Shown here: piece by piece, positions 6,490 to 10,767 of the stretch
How positions within the stretch are numbered: the stretch's first letter is position 1
How the letters are laid out: each line of letters opens with the position of its first letter
From: Acidobacteriota bacterium
GTDB taxonomy: Bacteria; Acidobacteriota; JAAYUB01; JAMOQF01
Reading direction: 5' to 3'
DNA length: 10,767 bases
Assembly (NCBI GenBank): GCA_027040585.1
Contig: JALULU010000144.1
Coordinates: 1-10,767 of the forward strand
Made by a program: the position numbers and the translations under genes
The notes under the pieces: model-generated
Databases searched by the model: none
What the model was told of the DNA's origin: nothing
Seen by the model: the letters and a program-made list of their open reading frames with translations, nothing else

Positions 6490-7812
6490 TTATAACTTGT
6501 TTACAAAATCAGACAAAATATCTTTTAAATCTGGTTTCCCAATTTCTTGAAGCTCATAGGTTACCCTAACTGTATCGTGTTTTATATTACATACCCTGTT
6601 TAAGTCAATTGGTGTACCTATTACAACCAGATCACAAGGTGTATTGTTTATTGTTGTCTCCAAATCTTTGACCTGTTGTCCACTATAACCCATAGCAGGA
6701 AGTAGCCCTTCTATATATGGGTATTTTTTGAAGGTTTCAGTTATTTTTCCAACTGCATATGGTTTTGGATCAATAATTTCAGCAGCTCCAAATTTTGTTG
6801 CTGCAACAATTCCTGCGCCAAAATCCATTTCACCATGTGTAAGTGTTGGGCCATCTTCCACAACAAGGACTTTTTTATTTTTTATCTTTTCATAATCTTT
6901 CACAAATATCGGACTTGCAGCTTCAACAACTACTGCATCAGGATTTACTTTCATTATATTTTCTCTTAGCTCATTTACTTCTTCAATATTTGCCGAATCA
7001 ACTTTATTTATGACAATTACATCAGCTCTTCTAAAGTTTGTTTCTCCTGGATGGTATAACATCTCATGTCCAACTCTAAGTGGGTCAACTACAACTATTT
7101 CAAGATCAGATTTGTAGAATGGAAAATCGTTGTTTCCACCATCCCATAGTATAACATCAGCCTCTTTTTCAGCTTCTCTTAAGATTTTTTCATAATCTAC
7201 ACCTGCATATACAACAATTCCACTGTTGATATGAGGTTCATATTCCTCCATTTCTTCAATGGTACATTCATGTTTTTTAAGATCTTCTAAAGTTGCAAAT
7301 CTCTGAACTGCCTGCTTTGCAAGATCGCCATAAGGCATTGGGTGACGTATTGCTACCACTTTTTTCCCCATATCCTGTAAAATTTTTGCAACACTTCTTG
7401 TGGTCTGACTCTTCCCACAGCCTGTCCTTATTGCACAAACTGATACAACAGGCTTTGAAGACTTAACCATTGTATCTTTTGGTCCTAAAAGAATGAAATT
7501 AGCTCCCATTTTGTGTGCTATGGAAGCTTTATGCATCAAGTATTCATGTGGTACATCACTGTATGCAAAAACCACATCATCTATATCGTGTTTCTTTATT
7601 AATTTTTCCATATCCTTTTCATCATAGATGGGTATTCCATCTGGATATAGATCGCCTGATAACTCTGCTGGATATTTTTTATCGGCAATGTCTGGGATCT
7701 GAGTTGCTGTAAAGCATACCACTTCATAGTTTGGATTATTTCTAAAAAAAACATTAAAGTTGTGAAAATCTCTTCCTGCTGCTCCCATTATTAAAACTTT
7801 TCTCTTTTCCAT
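6490..7812 (-). CDS. P-loop GTPase, COG2403 / cyclic 2,3-diphosphoglycerate synthase family
   Basis: A 440-aa protein that I recognise as the family typified by archaeal cyclic 2,3-diphosphoglycerate synthase. In methanogens that enzyme closes 2,3-diphosphoglycerate into a cyclic thermoprotectant using ATP. Residues about 1-118 form a Rossmann-like domain starting KVLIMGAAGRDFHNFN. The central domain has a deviant Walker A RTGCGKS at 129-135, an acidic DGGNND at 224-229 and NKVD at 269-272. NKVD is the guanine-specificity motif, and the deviant loop recalls SIMIBI-class NTPases. The C-terminal domain (about 290-440) includes GPTLTHGEMDFGAG. Length matches the family and no key motif is broken. 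GGAGG at 7818-7822, 5 bases upstream, fixes the start. It is the first gene of the operon with the vorCBA-like genes. The activity is unproven: bacterial members may be GTPases with another substrate. Confidence 0.75.
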   Translation of the reverse strand: MEKRKVLIMGAAGRDFHNFNVFFRNNPNYEVVCFTATQIPDIADKKYPAELSGDLYPDGIPIYDEKDMEKLIKKHDIDDVVFAYSDVPHEYLMHKASIAHKMGANFILLGPKDTMVKSSKPVVSVCAIRTGCGKSQTTRSVAKILQDMGKKVVAIRHPMPYGDLAKQAVQRFATLEDLKKHECTIEEMEEYEPHINSGIVVYAGVDYEKILREAEKEADVILWDGGNNDFPFYKSDLEIVVVDPLRVGHEMLYHPGETNFRRADVIVINKVDSANIEEVNELRENIMKVNPDAVVVEAASPIFVKDYEKIKNKKVLVVEDGPTLTHGEMDFGAGIVAATKFGAAEIIDPKPYAVGKITETFKKYPYIEGLLPAMGYSGQQVKDLETTINNTPCDLVVIGTPIDLNRVCNIKHDTVRVTYELQEIGKPDLKDILSDFVNKL

Positions 7813-7841
7813 TTTTTCCTCCTTAAAATTTTGTTTATAAT

Positions 7842-7869
7842 TTTATAAAGACGTTAGATTAGAAACCAA
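7842..7869 (-). promoter_or_regulatory. Candidate promoter for the GTPase-vor operon
   Basis: On the minus strand TTGGTT (7869-7864) and TATAAA (7847-7842) are separated by 16 bases, ending 29 bases before the ATG at 7812. This is a plausible but not strong sigma-70-type promoter. A perfect TATAAT at 7875-7870 lies a little further upstream but lacks a recognisable -35 at proper spacing. The true start could use either. Confidence 0.35.
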
Positions 7870-8026
7870 ATTATAAGGTTTTTTTCAGCCAAGAGGCCCC
7901 ATTTTTTGTGTAAAATAAAGTATAGATAATTTTCTTTTTGTAAGCATATTTAAAAAAAATATAAAACTTAAGTACATATATAACACAATTAAAATAAAAA
8001 CCAAAGTTAATTTTTTTTTAAAAATA

Positions 8027-8037
8027 AGTATTATACT
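8027..8037. promoter_or_regulatory. Palindrome AGTATTATACT, possible operator
   Basis: This is a perfect odd palindrome (AGTAT and ATACT around a central T) lying 4 bases upstream of the -35 element of the flavoprotein promoter. The location fits an activator or repressor site. It faintly resembles the AT-rich sites of the Fur/PerR family, but it is too short to assign to a regulator. Confidence 0.25.
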
Positions 8038-8041
8038 GTTC

Positions 8042-8070
8042 TTGACAATATGAGAATTTGTTTTTAAACT
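8042..8070 (+). promoter_or_regulatory. Promoter for the flavoprotein-DUF302 operon
   Basis: A consensus TTGACA at 8042-8047 is followed after exactly 17 bases by TAAACT at 8065-8070, which matches four of six bases of TATAAT. Transcription would begin near 8077, about 40 bases before the ATG at 8116. This is the clearest bacterial promoter in the window. Confidence 0.6.
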
Positions 8071-8105
8071 CTCTAAGTTAGATGTGCTTAACATTTTTCT
8101 GTTAT

Positions 8106-8110
8106 GGAGG
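8106..8110 (+). promoter_or_regulatory. Ribosome-binding site that decides the flavoprotein start
   Basis: GGAGG lies 5 bases before the ATG at 8116, the same spacing as at 6445 and 7812. The earlier in-frame ATG at 8104 overlaps this site and has no ribosome-binding site of its own, so translation should begin at 8116. Confidence 0.8.
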
Positions 8111-8115
8111 CGTTT

Positions 8116-9459
8116 ATGGATAGTAGATATACTTATATAATAGTGGGTGGAGGCCCAGCTTCGAGGATTTTAAATAGATATTTAAGGTTATATGTAAAAG
8201 ATTCCACAACTATATTACTCAGGGAAGAAGAGAAAATTGTAAATCACTGTGGTACGCCTTATATAGTTGAAAGTATTATCCCCTGGAAAAAGGGCTTGAT
8301 TAAGGAAGAAATTGTAACCAATTTTGGTACGGAGATAGTTGTAGATAAAGTTGTGGACGGAAATTTGGAGGAAAAGTATGTGATAACAGAAAGTGGCAAG
8401 AGGTTTTACTATGAAAAATTGATATTTGCCACAGGAAGTGATCAGGTGATACCTGAAATAGAAGGAAGCGATTTAGAAGGCATTTTAAAGGTCAGAAAAA
8501 CCAAAGACCTACTTGTGTCAATGGATTTTTTAAAAAATACCACTGATTTAGTGGTTTTAGGTGGGGGTTATATTGGAGTTGAATTTGCTCAGAGTTTAAA
8601 ACACATGGGTAAAAATGTGACATTGGTTGAGCTTTTACCGCATGTTTTTGGAAATAATTACGATGAATCATTTCTTATAAAAATTGAAGAAGAGATCAGG
8701 AATTTAGGCATAAATATTTTAACTGGTAAAAAGGCGGTTGCTTTTAAAGGTGATAAGAGAGTTGAAGGAGTCTTACTTGATGACGGGAGAGTAATTAAGG
8801 CTGATGCCGTACTATCTGCAGTTGGGGTCAGACCTAACATTGAATATGCAGATAAATTTGGTTTAAAATACAATAGAAGTGGATTAGTAATTGATGAATA
8901 TTTTAGAACCAACGTTAAAGATATTTTTGCAATAGGTGATTGTGTGGATACCATAAGTTTTATTACAAAAAAATCTATTCCCGGAAAACTGGGAAGTAAT
9001 GCTGGTATGATGGCAAGAATGTTTGGACTTCAGCAGGCTGGTATTGATATTAAATATGAAGGTGTAATAAATGTTGTAGTTACAAAGGTTGGAAATCTTT
9101 ATTTCGGTGCAGCGGGGCTTACTGAGAATAACTGTATAGATGAAGGGATAGAATATGAAAAAGCTGAATCCACTTCAACCACAATTTATGCAAACATGCC
9201 AGATGTAAAGGATGTATATGTTAAACTGATATATAATAAGAAAAATTTAGAAATAATTGGAGGAGAACTTCTTGGGTATTCCAACATATCTGGATTTATT
9301 GAGGTTTTAGGTGAGATGATTAGAAGTAAAAGAAATATATTTGATGTCCTTACAATGCACTACTCTTCCCATCCAGAGATGACTCCCAAAACCTCACATC
9401 CATATTTTGCATTTTGTTCCGAAAAGATATTGAAAAAAATTTTAGAAAATAGGAGGTAG
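8116..9459 (+). CDS. FAD/NAD-dependent disulfide-reductase-like oxidoreductase (NADH oxidase / CoA-disulfide reductase family)
   Basis: A 447-aa flavoprotein of the pyridine nucleotide-disulfide oxidoreductase superfamily, single-cysteine (class III) type. Numbering from the ATG at 8116, GGGPAS at 11-16 binds FAD and GGGYIGVE at 149-156 binds the dinucleotide. Glu172 at the end of the second strand favours NADH over NADPH, and AIGDC at 272-276 is the second FAD motif. A dimerisation domain follows from about 315 and ends HYSSHPEMTPKTSHPY. Cys45 in NHCGTPYIV sits where NADH oxidases and CoA-disulfide reductases carry their redox-active cysteine. Possible reactions are reduction of O2, peroxide, CoA disulfide or polysulfide; the sequence does not separate them. 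It has its own TTGACA promoter, and its stop codon lies just after the ribosome-binding site of the DUF302 gene, so the two are expressed together. I chose the start at 8116 rather than 8104 from the GGAGG placement. Confidence 0.85.
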   Translation: MDSRYTYIIVGGGPASRILNRYLRLYVKDSTTILLREEEKIVNHCGTPYIVESIIPWKKGLIKEEIVTNFGTEIVVDKVVDGNLEEKYVITESGKRFYYEKLIFATGSDQVIPEIEGSDLEGILKVRKTKDLLVSMDFLKNTTDLVVLGGGYIGVEFAQSLKHMGKNVTLVELLPHVFGNNYDESFLIKIEEEIRNLGINILTGKKAVAFKGDKRVEGVLLDDGRVIKADAVLSAVGVRPNIEYADKFGLKYNRSGLVIDEYFRTNVKDIFAIGDCVDTISFITKKSIPGKLGSNAGMMARMFGLQQAGIDIKYEGVINVVVTKVGNLYFGAAGLTENNCIDEGIEYEKAESTSTTIYANMPDVKDVYVKLIYNKKNLEIIGGELLGYSNISGFIEVLGEMIRSKRNIFDVLTMHYSSHPEMTPKTSHPYFAFCSEKILKKILENRR

Positions 9460-9462
9460 ACT

Positions 9463-9939
9463 ATGGCACTTTGTATTTTAATAACAGCAGTTATAGTGGC
9501 GATTTTAGTTGGATGGATTTTTATGCTTGTAATGAAATCAAAAATGATTGTAGCAATTAAGAGTAAATATAATTTTGATGAAACCTGCAAAAAAATTGAA
9601 GAAGTAGTCCCTCAAGGCGATGGATGGGGATTTCCAATTCCCACCTGGGAATTTTATAAATCTCAACTTAAGAAGAATCTTACATATGAAAACATTAAAA
9701 ATTGTAAGATATATTTTGTGTGTAAATCTGTATATGCGAATAAAGTAGTTAGTGATAATCCTAAATGGTCAGGAATTTTGCCATGTTCATGGGCGGTTTA
9801 TGAAATGTCTAACGGGGATACCTATATTGCAAAGATGAATATTTCGCTTATGTCTATGATGTTTAGTGGTATCCTTGGGAAGATTATGAAAAAAGTTTCA
9901 AATGAAGAAGAATCATTTTTAGAAGCTATTAAGGAGTAA
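9463..9939 (+). CDS. Membrane-anchored DUF302 protein
   Basis: A 158-aa protein with one N-terminal hydrophobic segment (about residues 3-24) followed by a DUF302-like domain (about 30-150). DUF302 features I recognise are the opening KSKYNFDETCKKIEE, the glycine-rich GDGWGFPIPTWEF, the IYFVCKS.YANKVV strand-helix, PCSWAVYEM..GDTYIAKMN, and a final EEE-containing helix. The biochemical function of DUF302 is not established; members often occur near sulfur or redox genes. Here it follows an NADH oxidase/CoA-disulfide-reductase-like gene by 3 bases, with GGAGG at 9452-9456, 6 bases before the ATG and abutting the upstream stop, so coupling is strong. Orientation of the soluble domain is uncertain; the Lys-rich stretch right after the helix suggests it faces the cytoplasm. 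Four cysteines are present (residues 4, 42, 81, 87), plus Cys108 in the conserved PC. Confidence 0.8.
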   Translation: MALCILITAVIVAILVGWIFMLVMKSKMIVAIKSKYNFDETCKKIEEVVPQGDGWGFPIPTWEFYKSQLKKNLTYENIKNCKIYFVCKSVYANKVVSDNPKWSGILPCSWAVYEMSNGDTYIAKMNISLMSMMFSGILGKIMKKVSNEEESFLEAIKE

Positions 9940-9941
9940 TT

Positions 9942-9964
9942 GGGGGATTTTATTCCCCCTTTTT
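9942..9964 (+). terminator. Rho-independent terminator after the DUF302 gene
   Basis: The stem GGGGGA (9942-9947) pairs with TCCCCC (9954-9959) around a 6-base loop and is followed directly by TTTTT, starting 2 bases after the DUF302 stop. It is a textbook intrinsic terminator for the plus strand. The stop codon of the convergent minus-strand gene (9950-9952) lies in the loop. On the minus strand no T run follows, so that transcript may rely on another signal. Confidence 0.9.
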
Positions 9965-10411
9965 AAAAAAATCCATCCAGAATTTTATATCGATGTTATC
10001 GGGCTTAATCTTCTTTTCAGGTAATATCTCTTTTTTTTCATTTTTTAGGGACTCATTGATAAATTCTTCAACAGACTTAATTTGAGTTCCAAGTGATTTT
10101 GCTCTTTTCTGTAATTCTAAGTCTGAGGTTACAACAACTTCTTCTATTATATTTTTGGACTTTTTTAAAATATTAATTATTTTGTCATCAGCTTCAATAC
10201 CTTTTGAAAAAAGTATTTTAATTCCGCCAAAATTTATCCCCTCTCTTAAGAAACTTTCCTCAGTTCCATCAAATACAACAAGAACTTTTTTTCTATACTT
10301 TTTAAATCTTTTTGAAATAAAATTAATGACTATTTTTCTGTTTTTATCTTTATTTTCAACTTTTTTAAGTAATTTCCCCATGAGATTGTTTCCATCTATT
10401 ATGTATCTCAT
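9950..10411 (-). CDS. YacP-like NYN-domain (PIN-fold) protein, putative ribonuclease
   Basis: A 153-aa protein with the NYN/YacP fold. RYIIDGNNLMGK at the start supplies Asp6, VVFDG supplies Asp48, ILFSKGIEADDKII supplies Glu73 and Asp75-Asp76, and VVVTSD supplies Asp97. These acidic residues are arranged as in PIN-like metal-dependent nucleases. The best studied relative, B. subtilis YacP (Rae1), is a ribosome-associated endoribonuclease. The basic stretch 21-41 and the Lys-rich C-terminal tail could contact RNA. The ATG overlaps the stop of the upstream gene as ATGA, so the two are translationally coupled. It converges on the DUF302 gene, with only 10 bases between the stops. The fold is confident, the nuclease activity is inferred, and the RNA target is unknown. 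Confidence 0.8.
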   Translation of the reverse strand: MRYIIDGNNLMGKLLKKVENKDKNRKIVINFISKRFKKYRKKVLVVFDGTEESFLREGINFGGIKILFSKGIEADDKIINILKKSKNIIEEVVVTSDLELQKRAKSLGTQIKSVEEFINESLKNEKKEILPEKKIKPDNIDIKFWMDFFKKGE

Positions 10412-10767
10412 TTTTTTCTTTTAATGGTATTTAAAAATAAGGAGTAAGATAGTTTTAAAAATATAAATATCCCGATTAAAATTAAAACTGCAAAGTATTT
10501 TTTTACTCTTTTATTCTGATTTATCTCTTTAGATAGAACAATATTACATTTTGGAAGTTTATACACTACAATCTTATTGTTTTTTTTAAATTCCCTCATT
10601 CCATATTTAATGTAGTAATTTCCTTTAGGCAAATTTTTTAAAAATATAAATGTTCTTGGAAAATAAATTTTTGTATAAATGGGATAAGGTGGTGTGTCTT
10701 TAAATTCTAAATTCAGTTTAAAAAACCTTCCCCTAACATTTTTTGTAAATAGAAGTAATCTATAATT
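10408..10767 (-). CDS. Unknown protein with C-terminal membrane anchor, partial
   Basis: The reading frame is open from the right edge of the window to the TGA at 10410-10408, giving the last 119 codons of a gene whose start lies outside. Near the C-terminus, after a basic NQNKRVKK, there is one strongly hydrophobic segment (YFAVLILIGIFIFLKLSYSL) and a short basic tail NTIKRKK. Basic residues flank the helix on both sides, so its orientation is open. The part before it is rich in beta-forming residues (IYTKIYFPRTFIFKNLPKGNYYIKYG) and has the look of a carboxypeptidase-regulatory-like or other Ig-type beta domain; that is only a visual impression. I do not recognise the family. The gene overlaps the NYN-domain gene by ATGA and so shares its operon. 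Confidence 0.65.
   Translation of the reverse strand, partial: NYRLLLFTKNVRGRFFKLNLEFKDTPPYPIYTKIYFPRTFIFLKNLPKGNYYIKYGMREFKKNNKIVVYKLPKCNIVLSKEINQNKRVKKYFAVLILIGIFIFLKLSYSLFLNTIKRKK

Larger units (their letters stand above)
7813..8115. other. Divergent AT-rich control region
   Basis: About 300 bases separate two divergently read operons. The stretch holds long A and T runs (for example around 7951-7958 and 8011-8024), candidate promoters for both directions, and an 11-bp palindrome at 8027-8037. I see no convincing gene. A 69-codon open frame on the minus strand (8094-7885) has a hydrophobic centre, but it has no ribosome-binding site and consists largely of low-complexity AT sequence. Confidence 0.6.

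Noticed and set aside
7870..7875. A perfect TATAAT on the minus strand as the main promoter of the GTPase-vor operon
   Set aside because: No -35-like sequence at 16-18 bases upstream (GC-rich GGCCTC region instead); kept only as an alternative.
7885..8094. A 69-codon minus-strand open frame with a hydrophobic core
   Set aside because: No ribosome-binding site, low-complexity AT sequence, and it occupies the region with the promoters of the divergent operons.
8104..8115. ATG at 8104 as the flavoprotein start
   Set aside because: It overlaps the GGAGG that is ideally spaced for the ATG at 8116 and lacks its own ribosome-binding site.
8824..8835. An exact reverse-complement match (GGGGTCAGACCT) to the intergenic repeat word inside the flavoprotein gene
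   Set aside because: It encodes the family-conserved GVRP of the AVGVRPN segment, so protein constraint explains it; treated as coincidence.
10408..10632. A complete 74-aa gene starting with TTG at 10632
   Set aside because: The same frame stays open to the window edge with protein-like sequence, so this is the C-terminal part of a longer gene.

Overview
This is an AT-rich window from what looks like an anaerobic bacterium. Five starts have a near-consensus GGAGG ribosome-binding site 5-6 bases upstream, there is a TTGACA-type promoter, and a YacP-like NYN nuclease is present; all three point to Bacteria. The phylum cannot be decided from the sequence. The three-gene layout of the 2-oxoacid:ferredoxin oxidoreductase resembles that of methanogens, but such enzymes also occur in many anaerobic bacteria.

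Layout. (1) Positions 1-3280, plus strand: the end of a xanthine dehydrogenase-family operon. It holds the C-terminus of the FAD subunit, the complete molybdenum subunit with all purine-hydroxylase active-site residues, and an XdhC-type maturation factor. (2) 3281-3719: a gene-free stretch with five degenerate copies of a GAGGTCTGACCCC word, several next to 14-17 bp local duplications, closed by a hairpin terminator. (3) 7812-3720, minus strand: a four-gene operon with a COG2403-type P-loop GTPase (cyclic 2,3-diphosphoglycerate synthase family), a 2[4Fe-4S] ferredoxin subunit, a VorB-like subunit, and a VorA-like fused TPP/gamma subunit. A perfect GC hairpin lies between the GTPase and the ferredoxin gene. 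(4) 7813-8115: a divergent AT-rich control region. (5) 8116-9939, plus strand: an NADH oxidase/CoA-disulfide-reductase-like flavoprotein and a membrane-anchored DUF302 protein, tightly coupled and ended by a strong terminator. (6) 10767-9950, minus strand: the C-terminus of a membrane-anchored protein overlapping a YacP-like NYN-domain protein by ATGA.

How the genes fit together. The xanthine dehydrogenase genes point to hydroxylation of purines or related heterocycles. The Vor genes point to oxidative decarboxylation of branched-chain 2-oxoacids to acyl-CoA with reduction of ferredoxin. The flavoprotein/DUF302 pair looks like a redox or thiol/oxygen-stress module. The first two fit an anaerobe living on amino acids and purines, but the units sit on opposite strands and nothing shows that they are co-regulated. 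No complete mobile element, CRISPR array, rRNA or tRNA gene was recognised.
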